Counted from the first letter of the stretch, positions 25,790 to 35,321 are shown. The stretch is DNA of 64,000 bases from Chryseobacterium arthrosphaerae (GCF_001684965.1 NZ_MAYG01000001.1:1550001-1614000); one strand, 5' to 3'. Numbers and translations: made by a program. The notes: generated by a model not told the origin, from the letters alone.

Positions 25790-28087
25790 TTAAAAACCGA
25801 ATTTGGAAAACAGTCCCGGTTTCTTCCATGAAGCTTTATATTCATCAGCAACAGGATCATAATCTGAAACCGAACGCACCTGATCCAATATCGCATGGGC
25901 TTCTTTTAAATTCCCTGACTGATAGAGCACCACTGCTTTTGCCAGTTCAACACTTTCCGTGAGATCATCATAGCCCCATTCTTCATTATTGTAGATGCCT
26001 GTAAACCGGTCTGCCAGCAATAATGTCTGATCTTTATTCTTCAGCTTTTCATAAGACCTGATTCCATAGCTTAACCACAATACATAATCTTCCGGATCCA
26101 TCGCTTCCCCGCATTCAGCATCGTATTGACTGAATACAGAAGCGGCTTCGGAATAACTTCCCTGCAGAAAATCGCTTTTTACAATCATATAAATGGTTTT
26201 GGCTTTATCAAAAGCATCTAAAAGGAATTCTTTTTTATTAACGAGATAATTCCTGGCTGCTGAAGCCACTTTTGCATGGTTCTGCTCCTCGTTGTAAATC
26301 TGCATCAGGGCATACTGAGGATTGGGCTCCTGTGGAAAACGTTCCGCAACCTGTTCATAATAAGATCTTCTTGTATCCGGATCTTTTGTGTGCAAATCTT
26401 CAAACAGAATGCCTTCCAATATATTTTTACCGGCTTCCAGATCCCTGTAATCATAATCATCAATTTCCGGATTTTCCATGCTGTGCCGGTAGATATAGGT
26501 AAGCAAGTCCTCAGCTTCCCGGCAGACATTATTGCCTCCCGAAATTCCATATAGCTGAATCCGCCGTGCTTTGTAATATAGATTTTTGTAAAAATATTCT
26601 TCACACTCCCCATAAAGACTGAAATAGGCAGTAAGTGCTTCTTCTGCTTTTCCATAGTTTCCTCCATCCAGCAAAGCGTCAATCAGGACCAGATGAAGCT
26701 CTATAAATTCTGAATACCGAAGTCCTTCAGAAGCAATTGTGGCAGCAGCATGACGATCACCCAATAATGAATATTTAATGGCTAAATTATTACAGCACAT
26801 TGCCCTTGTATGCAGATCATTGTGATAATCACTCTCCCACTTTCCTTCCTCAAAATATTTCCGGAAGGCTTCATAAGCCTGCTCATAGACCGTGCGGCTC
26901 ACTTCGGTCCATTGAAGTCTGTCATTCCCATCCTCCAGTTCATCTATAAATTCATTCATATATACGCCTTCGTTATAGATGTCTGCCGGATCATCGGAAA
27001 ACTCAGGAATTTCAGCAGTAACGGTTTTATACAGGTGATATTCCGATTCTGCTTTTCGTCTCCAGGCTGTGGCATTTGATGATATTGCAGTGGCTTTTTC
27101 CAATAAGGGAATAGCTTCAGCATAACGTCCGTTTTCGTAAAGATAGGTTCCGGCAAAATGATATCCTGAGAAAAGTTCCGGGTGGCTGCTGATCACTTCC
27201 ATGGCATGATGATAATAGAAATCCGGAGCAATATTCAGGATATCACTGTAATTCCGTTCAATGATCAGCTGGTAGTAGAAAACGTCGGGATTACTGAACC
27301 CATTCTGAATAAGTTCTGCAAAACGCTGATGCCATTCCACCAGTTTTTCATGGATGAATGCAGAGGAATTTTCACCTTTAATTGCCTTCAGCATGATTTT
27401 CAGCGAAAGATCCGGAGCATTATTTTCATAGGCAATATCTGCAAGGTTGATAAAATCATATTCATTCCTGCTTACAAATGTAGAAAGCCCCTGCTCAATA
27501 ACAGCAACGAGCTCTTCTCCGGAAACCTTTTTTTCACGATCGAGAAGGTAGATTTTTTTGATCCAGAATAAGGAGGTGTTCTTATCTTTCAGCTCCCGGT
27601 TATCAGCATCTTTCCCGAAATAATATATGCCGGCTTCAAGGCTGTTCAGAAGGGCCTGGTTTTCTTCCAGTGATTCATATATTTTAACCAGAAAATCATA
27701 CCCATATCCGGCATATTCAGGATCTTCCAGCATACGTTCCGCATAGCTTATAAATTCATTTTTATTATCCCGGGTGATATGTTTCTTGCTTCTTCCTATC
27801 TGCATCAGGGTATATTCATTGTCTAAAGGATAGCTCAGAATATTGTATAAAGCTTTCTGATTATTGGGATTCAACTGCAGGATTCTGCGAAGATAAGGAA
27901 TGACGTGATCCCTGATCGCTTCATAAACCTCTTCATGCCCGTCATAATAAACAATATCATGATAAGCCACTGCCATTAAAAATAAGACCTCTTCATCTTC
28001 TGGATGTGATAATAGATACAGCTCTCCTTCTGAAATACACTGATCCAGTTCTCCTCTGTAAAACAGTTGTTGTAATTTGTCGTACAT
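25790..28087 (-). CDS. Large TPR-like repeat protein
   Basis: 765 residues, mostly alpha-helical, with TPR-like units across its length. Clear ones are YLRRILQLNPNNQKALYNIL (about 70-90), GTYLYENGRYAEAIPLLEKA (about 325), and LAKAVVLYQSGNLKEAHAIL near the C-terminus. There is no signal peptide or membrane segment. It is first in a two-gene unit with the WG/Sel1 protein. No catalytic domain is seen; a scaffold role is the most that can be said. Confidence 0.75.
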   Translation of the reverse strand: MYDKLQQLFYRGELDQCISEGELYLLSHPEDEEVLFLMAVAYHDIVYYDGHEEVYEAIRDHVIPYLRRILQLNPNNQKALYNILSYPLDNEYTLMQIGRSKKHITRDNKNEFISYAERMLEDPEYAGYGYDFLVKIYESLEENQALLNSLEAGIYYFGKDADNRELKDKNTSLFWIKKIYLLDREKKVSGEELVAVIEQGLSTFVSRNEYDFINLADIAYENNAPDLSLKIMLKAIKGENSSAFIHEKLVEWHQRFAELIQNGFSNPDVFYYQLIIERNYSDILNIAPDFYYHHAMEVISSHPELFSGYHFAGTYLYENGRYAEAIPLLEKATAISSNATAWRRKAESEYHLYKTVTAEIPEFSDDPADIYNEGVYMNEFIDELEDGNDRLQWTEVSRTVYEQAYEAFRKYFEEGKWESDYHNDLHTRAMCCNNLAIKYSLLGDRHAAATIASEGLRYSEFIELHLVLIDALLDGGNYGKAEEALTAYFSLYGECEEYFYKNLYYKARRIQLYGISGGNNVCREAEDLLTYIYRHSMENPEIDDYDYRDLEAGKNILEGILFEDLHTKDPDTRRSYYEQVAERFPQEPNPQYALMQIYNEEQNHAKVASAARNYLVNKKEFLLDAFDKAKTIYMIVKSDFLQGSYSEAASVFSQYDAECGEAMDPEDYVLWLSYGIRSYEKLKNKDQTLLLADRFTGIYNNEEWGYDDLTESVELAKAVVLYQSGNLKEAHAILDQVRSVSDYDPVADEYKASWKKPGLFSKFGF

Positions 28088-28313
28088 TATTAATATTTTG
28101 CTCTATAATTCAATAGGTACATTTTCTGTTTGCCTGTACAAATACAGGATTCACATGATGTGGCATGCAAAATATAAAAAACAAAAGGAAAAACAAATGA
28201 CACCCCTTATAAATCCCCGAAACCAGTGAGTAAATAATACAGGTCCATAGCCCGATTTGTAGTTTTTAAGTTTTAATTTTACCGAAATAAAAAGTACAGA
28301 TTCTTCAATCAAT

Positions 28314-29057
28314 ATGAAAAAATTATTTACAGGACTTTCTCTGGCTCTATCGATGATGATGGCTGCCCAAAAAGCGCCTGCAAAGAAAAGCCCACTTGTT
28401 CTTTACAGTTATGAGACCTTTGGATGTGATGTTAAGGGATATTTTGATTCGGCGAAATATAAAAAAGAAGAAATAGACGGCACTTACCAACTTGTATATT
28501 CTTTAAGCGGATCTCCTTTTTCATCTCTTACTGTTTTCAATACTGTGAAATTGGATAAAGTCCGTAGTAACAGTGCCCAACTTCTGCAGCAGGCTGAGAA
28601 AGAGTATCAGCAGAGAAAAGGAGAACTTAATGCTTTAAAAATAATAGACCGGCCCTTATGGAAAAAGCAATATGCAGAGGCTGTTCGGGTATTGGAAAAT
28701 GAATATCAGCTCAGAAAAGAAATTCTTATGGGGTATTCCGATCCTCAATCGCTTCAGAAAAGTATATTTTACAATACCTGTAAAGAGTATATTGATGCCA
28801 TGACTACCAAAGACCCGCAGAAAATGTATTCAGTATGGAAGGGTTTATCTGAACGGAATTATTCCGGAACAAAGGAAGTTTTTACTGCTCAATGGAATGA
28901 TCAGCGAAAAGATGATTATGCCCTTATGGATCTTATGAATGCTTTCCGTAATTGTGCCAGTAACAGCTTCAGACCAAAGGCTGATGAAAACGGCACTCTG
29001 CTGAAGGCTTTCGATGCGGTTTTTATCAAACTGAAAAGGGATTGTGACCGGCCATAA
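28314..29057 (+). CDS. Secreted four-cysteine protein, tandem copy A
   Basis: 247 residues with a Sec signal peptide (MKKLFTGLSLALSMMMAAQ). Four cysteines lie in the positions conserved with copy B: FGCDVKGYFDSAKYKKEEID, FYNTCKEYIDAM, FRNCASNSFR, and KRDCD at the C-terminus. Two disulfides in the periplasm or outside the cell are plausible. The middle is helical with many Lys/Glu. I do not recognise the family; it looks like a lineage-specific secreted protein. Confidence 0.7.
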   Translation: MKKLFTGLSLALSMMMAAQKAPAKKSPLVLYSYETFGCDVKGYFDSAKYKKEEIDGTYQLVYSLSGSPFSSLTVFNTVKLDKVRSNSAQLLQQAEKEYQQRKGELNALKIIDRPLWKKQYAEAVRVLENEYQLRKEILMGYSDPQSLQKSIFYNTCKEYIDAMTTKDPQKMYSVWKGLSERNYSGTKEVFTAQWNDQRKDDYALMDLMNAFRNCASNSFRPKADENGTLLKAFDAVFIKLKRDCDRP

Positions 29058-29164
29058 ACTGATCATAAACCTCCTGTTTAAAGCAAAAAATCAAAATTCT
29101 CATTAATTGATAAAAATAACTGCATAAAATTGACACATTTCTTTAATTTTCAAATTAAAAGCCT

Positions 29165-29172
29165 TAATTTTG
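29165..29172 (+). promoter_or_regulatory. -7 box upstream of secreted copy B
   Basis: TAATTTTG followed by CAC. The surrounding block CAAATTAAAnnCCTTAATTTTGCAC recurs upstream of the J-KTSC gene at 31184. Confidence 0.5.
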
Positions 29173-29216
29173 CACTGAAATTTTAGAAAATTCGGATTCT
29201 TTCTACAACTATGTGC

Positions 29217-29981
29217 ATGGACAAAATGATGGTCGGGCTCTCTCTGGCTTTATCTATTAGTATTTCGGGACAAAAGGTTCCCACAAAAACCACCAATCTG
29301 ACACCGTACAGCTATCAGACATTCAATTGTGACAACAAAGGATATTTTGACGCCACCAAATATGAAAAAGAGGAAATAGACGGCGTTAATAAACTTTTAT
29401 ATAAATTCAACGGGGTTCATTTTGACACCAATCCTATTTTTAAACTTTCCAGCCTTGAAGATATCCGCAAAAATAAAGACGCTCATCTGGAAAACCTGGA
29501 AAAGCAATACCAGGAAAAGAAAGAAGAGCTTTACAGCCTTAAAGTGATTGATCTTCCAATCTGGAAAAAGCTGCATGAAAATGCCATCCGGACTTTCGAA
29601 AATGAATATGAACTGAACAAAGAGGAAATTCTTGCTTTTTCTGATCCTTCCTCCCTTAAGAACAGTAAATTTTACGAAACCTGCAGAGAATCTATTGATG
29701 CCATATCATCTCCCGACAAAGAGAAAATGGTTGCTTCATGGAAAGCGTTTACAGAACTTAAAAGTAAAAACAATGCTGATCCGCAAGGCGTAATGAACCG
29801 TTTCAATGCCAAAATGAATGATCCGCAAAGGGAAGATTATGCACTGATCGATATGATCGGGCTGAGCTTCCACAACTGTGCCAACAGCAGCTTCAGACAA
29901 AGACGTGAAGAGGAAGAAACGGCTTATAAGGATTTTGACAGAATTTTCATGAAACTGAAGAAGAATTGTGATGTCCAGTAA
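29217..29981 (+). CDS. Secreted four-cysteine protein, tandem copy B
   Basis: 254 residues from the ATG at 29217, chosen because MDKMMVGLSLALS aligns with the start of copy A; an ATG two codons earlier is also possible. Signal peptide, then FNCDNKGYFDATKYEKEEID, FYETCRESIDAI, FHNCANSSFR and KKNCD, matching the four cysteines of copy A. It arose by tandem duplication but has its own promoter box and a strong terminator. Function unknown. Confidence 0.7.
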   Translation: MDKMMVGLSLALSISISGQKVPTKTTNLTPYSYQTFNCDNKGYFDATKYEKEEIDGVNKLLYKFNGVHFDTNPIFKLSSLEDIRKNKDAHLENLEKQYQEKKEELYSLKVIDLPIWKKLHENAIRTFENEYELNKEEILAFSDPSSLKNSKFYETCRESIDAISSPDKEKMVASWKAFTELKSKNNADPQGVMNRFNAKMNDPQREDYALIDMIGLSFHNCANSSFRQRREEEETAYKDFDRIFMKLKKNCDVQ

Positions 29982-30007
29982 GGAATTAAAATAAAAAATT
30001 ATATACC

Positions 30008-30031
30008 GCCCCGGTTTGGGGCTTTTTTTTT
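30008..30031 (+). terminator. Terminator of secreted copy B
   Basis: GCCCC pairs with GGGGC around GGTTT and is followed by nine T. Confidence 0.85.
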
Positions 30032-30118
30032 GAAATTACAGAAATTATAGTGGCGGGGAAATCGATCCGTGAGAACGGTTAAGAAAAAGTTAACGATGGG
30101 TTAATGGCAGAGTGTTTC

Positions 30119-30149
30119 TTTGCCGGGACTGTAAATCCATTTATTTTCG
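30119..30149 (+). promoter_or_regulatory. Promoter of the double aspartyl protease gene
   Basis: TTTG at 30119-30122 and TATTTTCG at 30142-30149 are separated by exactly 19 nt. The predicted transcript begins near 30157, which rules out the GTG at 30112 and supports the ATG at 30169. Confidence 0.55.
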
Positions 30150-30168
30150 CTGGAGTAAATATTCTTCT

Positions 30169-31065
30169 ATGGACTTCCTGTATCTTTTTCTGACGACATT
30201 CATCATGATTTTTATACCCGCACAAAACAAACCGGCAGTTATACCTTTTTCTCTGGAAAATAATTCGGTATACATTCACTGTAAGGTCAATAATTCAGAT
30301 CAACTGAAATTTTTATTTGATACCGGCGCAGACGGCTCAGTTATTAATACGGGTTCAAAGAAAGATATCAACCTGAAAATTGACGGTACGTCTGCCAATA
30401 AAGGGTCAAACGGGATAAATACGGTTGAATACAGCAGCCATAATACAATACAGTTCGGTGATATCCGTAAAGATGATGTCCTGCTGACTCTGATCCCTTA
30501 TGAAACAACTAATTTTGACGGTGTTTTCGGAGCTGATATGATGCAGGGAAAAGTAATTGAGATTGATTATCACAAAAAAGAAATCCGGTTCTATGATGAA
30601 AACGACAGATCAATCGATCTTTCCGGTTATGAAAAAATGAAGCTGCATCTGGTTGATAATTATCCGGCTGTAGAAAGTTCCATCACAGTAAACGGCAAAG
30701 AATATTCCGGGTTATTCGGTCTTGATACTGGTGCTGATGACGCTCTTACCATTGCGGCTCCATATGCCACAAATAACGCATTTGCCCGTGTCATGAAAAC
30801 AATAGGGAAAGCCAGGGCCCAGGGTTCGGATGGTTCTGTGTATGAAATGCCGGTAGTCAATTGTCCGTCCATTACTTTTGCCGGGAAATATCTTTATAAT
30901 GTGCCTGTTACCCTTTCCGGTTCTACGGAAGGCATTGACGCTACAGAGAAAATGGCAGGATTTTTCGGGAATAAATTTTTAAAAAGGTTTAATGCTGTTA
31001 TTGATTTTAAGAACCAAACGATTTATTTTAAGCTGAATCAAAACCTGTACTCGGGATTTGATTAA
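30169..31065 (+). CDS. Retropepsin-like aspartyl protease with two DTGAD motifs
   Basis: 298 residues from the ATG at 30169. A hydrophobic N-terminus (FLYLFLTTFIMIFIPAQ) is a signal peptide or anchor. Two aspartyl protease half-domains follow: LFDTGADGSVIN with Asp51 and LDTGADDALTI with Asp186. Each retains the catalytic D-T-G, so one chain may form a complete two-aspartate active site, as in pepsin, rather than needing to dimerise. No PDZ domain follows, unlike longer family members. Substrate unknown; it probably acts in the periplasm or at the membrane. Confidence 0.8.
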   Translation: MDFLYLFLTTFIMIFIPAQNKPAVIPFSLENNSVYIHCKVNNSDQLKFLFDTGADGSVINTGSKKDINLKIDGTSANKGSNGINTVEYSSHNTIQFGDIRKDDVLLTLIPYETTNFDGVFGADMMQGKVIEIDYHKKEIRFYDENDRSIDLSGYEKMKLHLVDNYPAVESSITVNGKEYSGLFGLDTGADDALTIAAPYATNNAFARVMKTIGKARAQGSDGSVYEMPVVNCPSITFAGKYLYNVPVTLSGSTEGIDATEKMAGFFGNKFLKRFNAVIDFKNQTIYFKLNQNLYSGFD

Positions 31066-31183
31066 AAGACAGATTACCAGATATACTTAGCTAAACTCCC
31101 TATTTTGTTAAAATAAGATACTCATAATTTTAATTCAAACAAATTAAAAATGAATACGTTACAATTATTCAAATTAAATTCCT

Positions 31184-31191
31184 TAATTTTG
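31184..31191 (+). promoter_or_regulatory. -7 box of the J-KTSC gene
   Basis: TAATTTTG with the same flanks as at 29165. It would give a leader of about 20 nt. Confidence 0.5.
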
Positions 31192-31216
31192 CACCCCGAA
31201 AATAAGGATTAGAGAT

Positions 31217-31663
31217 ATGAAAAAAATTGGTGAGCACAGAACGCTTCTTGGGGTAGACAAAAATGTTACTTTAAAAGAATTGAAAACAATTTACAGAAAT
31301 GCGATGAAAGACACGCATCCTGATAAATTCATCAATGATGAAGCCGGAAAACTGGAAGCGGAAGAAAAAAGTAAATCTGTGATTGAAGCCTATCATTTTC
31401 TGGTAAGCATTAATCCTGAAACACAGGAAAAATACAAAGAAGAATATACGGAAACCATCACAAAGTCTAATATTCAGGATTTTTATCTTGAAAAATCAAT
31501 TTTGACCGTTCAGCATTTGAATGGAATGATGTATGAATACATCGGTGTTCCCAAAAACACCTATATCAAAATGATCAATGCTGATTCCCCAAGCCGTTTT
31601 GCAAGAAGGCATATCTATGGAAACTTTGTCTATAGAAAGTCTGGGGAAGCGATGGCAGATTAA
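31217..31663 (+). CDS. J-domain and KTSC-domain fusion protein
   Basis: 148 residues. The N-terminal about 70 are a DnaJ-type J domain: helix II TLKELKTIYRNAMKDT, the HPD motif at 34-36 (THPDKF), and a following helix to INPETQEKYKEEY. The C-terminal about 60 are a KTSC domain: LTVQHLNGMMYEYIGVPKNT and SRFARRHIYGNFVYRK. The J domain should stimulate an Hsp70 (DnaK), while KTSC is a small domain often attached to lysyl-tRNA synthetases and of unclear role. It is monocistronic with its own promoter and terminator. Confidence 0.8.
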   Translation: MKKIGEHRTLLGVDKNVTLKELKTIYRNAMKDTHPDKFINDEAGKLEAEEKSKSVIEAYHFLVSINPETQEKYKEEYTETITKSNIQDFYLEKSILTVQHLNGMMYEYIGVPKNTYIKMINADSPSRFARRHIYGNFVYRKSGEAMAD

Positions 31664-32090
31664 TTTTTTCTTACTATAAAATAAGAGGACTTTCAGTGTA
31701 TTCTGAAAGTCTTTTTTATTATCCTACTTCCATTGCCTGATTTAATCTTCTATATAAATGAAGGCCATACAGTAATAATTCATCTAAAGAAACATTTTCA
31801 ATATTCCTCCACACTAAAAAAAACACAACCTAATCATTTACAACACATTAAAAACATCATCTTTTATTAATTCTTATTTAAAAATATAGGTAAATTTCAA
31901 TAATCATTCTATACTATCCTTGCATTTACAACTGTTCTCCTGTAACATTGCAGCAAAAAACCATGCGTTTTTCCTAAAGGAAAACTGCCGTGATCAGGTA
32001 TAAAATCCTTCCCCGGATATCTGCAAAAATATATTTCAAGCAACCCTGTAGCTGATAGATTAAATTGAAAAAAATCAATACCACACCTAT
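31664..32090. other. 427-bp gap before the M60-like peptidase gene
   Basis: Holds the terminator at 31688-31717 and then AT-rich sequence with no convincing reading frame or repeat. TATCCTTG near 31915 is a weak -7-like box, which would leave a leader of roughly 165 nt. Confidence 0.5.
31688..31717 (+). terminator. Terminator of the J-KTSC gene
   Basis: GACTTTCAG pairs with CTGAAAGTC around TGTATT, followed by six T. Confidence 0.85.
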
Positions 32091-35000
32091 ATGAATTTTA
32101 AAAAAACAGCCGTCCAGAGAGGATGTGCCATCTTATTTTTATTTGTGCTGCAAACGCTTTCCGCACAATACAAAATGCCCGTAGCCTATGTAAGCTCGCA
32201 ACAGCCTGCACAGCCCGGAAATGAAGCAGGTATGTGTACAGACAATAACATGAATACTCTTTACCATTCCAAGTACAGCCTGAGTACGGCCCTACCTGAC
32301 CAATTGAATTTTAATTTTTCTCAACGGGTAAAAAGCGTATCAAAGGTGGTCTATAAACCGAGACAATCCGGCCTGAATGGAATCTGGACAAGTGTAAAGA
32401 TTAAATATTCCACACAAGCCAGTCCCGGTGTTTTCACAGATGCTACAGGTGTAATAAACTGGGCGGCAGACAACACATCAAAGACAATAGATCTGCCCAA
32501 TGCTATTATAAAGCCTGCTGTTATCAGAATAGAGGTTTTGAATGCAGAAAACAGTTTTTCAAGCTGTGCTGAAATGGAATTTTATTCTACGGAACAGATG
32601 GATCCCGTTACCGCAGAATGTGCTCTTCCCACCGGAGAATTTGCAAATTTCGGAGATATTCCTGTAATACCACAGGCAGCAGGTTCTACAGCCTCCAGTT
32701 TTCAACCGGGATATGATATCGATAAATCTTTCGACGGAGATCTCAATACCTTATATCACTCGAATTGGAGCACGACATCCTTTCCTGTTTCCCTTATTTA
32801 TGAATTCAACGGGCAAACGCCGATCAACTATCTGAAATATATACCAAGACAGGACGGCAATGTAAACGGAAATTTCGGAAATATAAAAATCAGTTATAAT
32901 ACAGTATCCAATTCCAATTATACTGAAATCTCAACTCTCAATTTCGAACAGACGGGAGTATCAAAAACGGCCTACTTCCCTTCTGCCATTACCCCATTGC
33001 ATATCAAAATTGAAGTACTGGATGGAAAGAACAATTTTGCGAGCTGTGCCGAACTTCAGTTTTTCCAGACGGATCCTAACACACCTGACCTTTCGGCTTA
33101 TTCTGCTATTTTCAGTGATCCGCTGTTCAGTACACTGAAGCCTTCTGTTACCCAGCAGGATATCAATGCCATTACCTCTCCATTTATGAAAGGGCTGGCA
33201 CAATGCCTTTTCAACAATACCTATACTAAAAAGTACAGGGTACAGAACTTTACCGCTTACAAAAAGAATGAATCAATCAATACTCAATACAAAATAGGCA
33301 ATTATAATGCTTATGAAAATCCTGCAGGGATTGTATTTCAACCCAATACCACAGTAGTTATTTTTGCAAAGGATATCAGTTCTGCCAGCAATAAAGTTTA
33401 CCTGAAGATCAGGGATTTTGCAACAGAAGGCGGCACATCACAGATATCTCCTGAAAATTCATATGAGCTGAAAAACGGGTTCAACCTATTGAAAATTACC
33501 AACGGAGGACTCGGATATATCTCCTACTATACTGATGATACCGCTGCCGCTCCAATTTCTCTCAATATTACGGCAGGTATTGTAAATGGTATTTATAAAA
33601 AAGGAACTGCAGCTCCCGAATGGACTGAAATGCTTACCAATGATGTGTATCCCAAAGTAGATATGCAGGGATACTACACGGGATTGGTCATGGATAAATC
33701 TGCAGTAACCAATTTTCATTATGATTCTCCACAGCCTCTGGTTGACAAATATGATATGATTGTAAAGTCTGAAAGAGAGCTTATGGGCTTCTTCAAGTAC
33801 AATAAGAATGTAAAAAACAGACAGCTTATGTACACCGAATCTGTAGGAGGCTGGTTTGGCGGAACCTTAGGAGTGCATCTGGATCTGACGTGGGGAATGC
33901 AGAATACAGCTTCCGCTACTGGTCTTGATATCTGGGGAGTGGCGCACGAATTCGGGCATATCAACCAGGTAAGACCAGGGGTAAGATGGTCCGGTACAGG
34001 AGAAATTACCAACAATATTTATTCATTATGGGCTTATTATAATATGCATACTCCTAATGGAAGTAACCGCTTTACAAGGCTGGAAGGTGAAATTGCAGAT
34101 AAAACAGTATTCCCTCAGGTTGAAGGGAACCGATATGGGGAATTTATTATCCAGACCCAGATCAATGGAAAAAATGTGATGGATCAATTCAGAACGAATT
34201 TTGTGAATCCAAAGGATAAAAACTTCAGAAGCCTTATTCCATTCTGGCAGCTGGAATTGTATTATCAGCTGGCCGGAGCTTCGAAAGGAGCAGCAACATT
34301 AAATTTTGATGGGGATATGTCCAATGAAGACACCCAGACTCCACCGGCTCCGGTGACAGGGGTAGATTATGCTCACTGGCTTGCTTATGTTGTTAAAAAA
34401 GTTACTGAAACGGATGAATCCCAGCTTTCCCAAGGGCAATTGGTGATGAATTTCGTGAAAAACACCTGTGATGCCGTTCAGGAAGATCTTACCGATTTCT
34501 TTACCAATACAGGTTTCCTGAGACCAGTGGACGGAACGATGGATGATTATGTTTCACAACAGCTGACCATTACACAAAGTATGATAGATGACGTAAAAAG
34601 TTATGTTCTCTCAAAAGGATATGCCAAACCTGTTTCTCCGGTGATCAATTATATCTCTGCAAACAGCGTCAGTACTTTTAAAAATCTTCTGCCGGTTTCC
34701 GGTATTACAGGCGTTGGGGCACAGATCATCAGCAATACAAATGGACGGTTCCTTCTCATAGATAATGCGCAGTGGACTAATGCTGTTGCCTTTGAAACCT
34801 ATGACATAGCTAATGCTCTGATAAGCGTCTCTATTGTTGGGACAGGAGATACAACGCTGGCAAATACGTATGTGGATTTCCCTTCCAGTGCACAGAAGGT
34901 ATATGCTATAGGATATAACGGACAAAAAATTCTGGTTTATCCTGCAGGTACTTTAGCAGCAGACAATAGCATTGCCAATAAAAATAATATTTCGGTATTC

Positions 35001-35237
35001 CCTAATCCATTAAAAAGCGGACAGAAACTGAACATTGCCATTAAAAATGCAAAAGGAAATCTAAAGGCTGAAATATATGATATGACAGGTCAGCTGCTGA
35101 CGGCTGCAAAAGGATCTGTAGAAGAAATCAATAAAAAGGTGAATGACAGCATACAAAACCTGAAAACAGGAATTTATATCATCTCAATATACGATGGAGA
35201 TACCAGCCTATATCAGTCTAAAATCATCAAAGAATAG
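32091..35237 (+). CDS. Secreted M60-like (enhancin-type) metallopeptidase with discoidin-like domains and a type IX sorting tail
   Basis: 1048 residues. Signal peptide (CAILFLFVLQTLSAQ); two tandem F5/8 type C-like sugar-binding domains (about 25-165 and 185-325), both with LNTLYHS or MNTLYHS and PRQ motifs. The peptidase domain has zinc ligands His619 and His623 in HEFGH and the third ligand Glu638 in SGTGE, fitting the M60 pattern HExGH-x(8-28)-E. The C-terminal about 80 residues are a type IX sorting domain (SVFPNPLKSGQKLNI ... GIYIISIYDG). It should be exported to the surface or medium and attack glycoproteins such as mucins. Family members cleave near O-glycans. Confidence 0.9.
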   Translation: MNFKKTAVQRGCAILFLFVLQTLSAQYKMPVAYVSSQQPAQPGNEAGMCTDNNMNTLYHSKYSLSTALPDQLNFNFSQRVKSVSKVVYKPRQSGLNGIWTSVKIKYSTQASPGVFTDATGVINWAADNTSKTIDLPNAIIKPAVIRIEVLNAENSFSSCAEMEFYSTEQMDPVTAECALPTGEFANFGDIPVIPQAAGSTASSFQPGYDIDKSFDGDLNTLYHSNWSTTSFPVSLIYEFNGQTPINYLKYIPRQDGNVNGNFGNIKISYNTVSNSNYTEISTLNFEQTGVSKTAYFPSAITPLHIKIEVLDGKNNFASCAELQFFQTDPNTPDLSAYSAIFSDPLFSTLKPSVTQQDINAITSPFMKGLAQCLFNNTYTKKYRVQNFTAYKKNESINTQYKIGNYNAYENPAGIVFQPNTTVVIFAKDISSASNKVYLKIRDFATEGGTSQISPENSYELKNGFNLLKITNGGLGYISYYTDDTAAAPISLNITAGIVNGIYKKGTAAPEWTEMLTNDVYPKVDMQGYYTGLVMDKSAVTNFHYDSPQPLVDKYDMIVKSERELMGFFKYNKNVKNRQLMYTESVGGWFGGTLGVHLDLTWGMQNTASATGLDIWGVAHEFGHINQVRPGVRWSGTGEITNNIYSLWAYYNMHTPNGSNRFTRLEGEIADKTVFPQVEGNRYGEFIIQTQINGKNVMDQFRTNFVNPKDKNFRSLIPFWQLELYYQLAGASKGAATLNFDGDMSNEDTQTPPAPVTGVDYAHWLAYVVKKVTETDESQLSQGQLVMNFVKNTCDAVQEDLTDFFTNTGFLRPVDGTMDDYVSQQLTITQSMIDDVKSYVLSKGYAKPVSPVINYISANSVSTFKNLLPVSGITGVGAQIISNTNGRFLLIDNAQWTNAVAFETYDIANALISVSIVGTGDTTLANTYVDFPSSAQKVYAIGYNGQKILVYPAGTLAADNSIANKNNISVFPNPLKSGQKLNIAIKNAKGNLKAEIYDMTGQLLTAAKGSVEEINKKVNDSIQNLKTGIYIISIYDGDTSLYQSKIIKE

Positions 35238-35293
35238 ATATTGACTGATTGTTTTTAAAAGGTACAGCAATTCATTTTTTCACAAAAATAAAG

Positions 35294-35321
35294 ACTTCCG
35301 GAAATATACCGGAAGTTTTTG
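35294..35321. terminator. Terminator between the M60-like and arr-type genes
   Basis: ACTTCCGG pairs with CCGGAAGT around a 7-nt loop, with a T-run on the plus strand. It lies between convergent genes. Confidence 0.8.
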
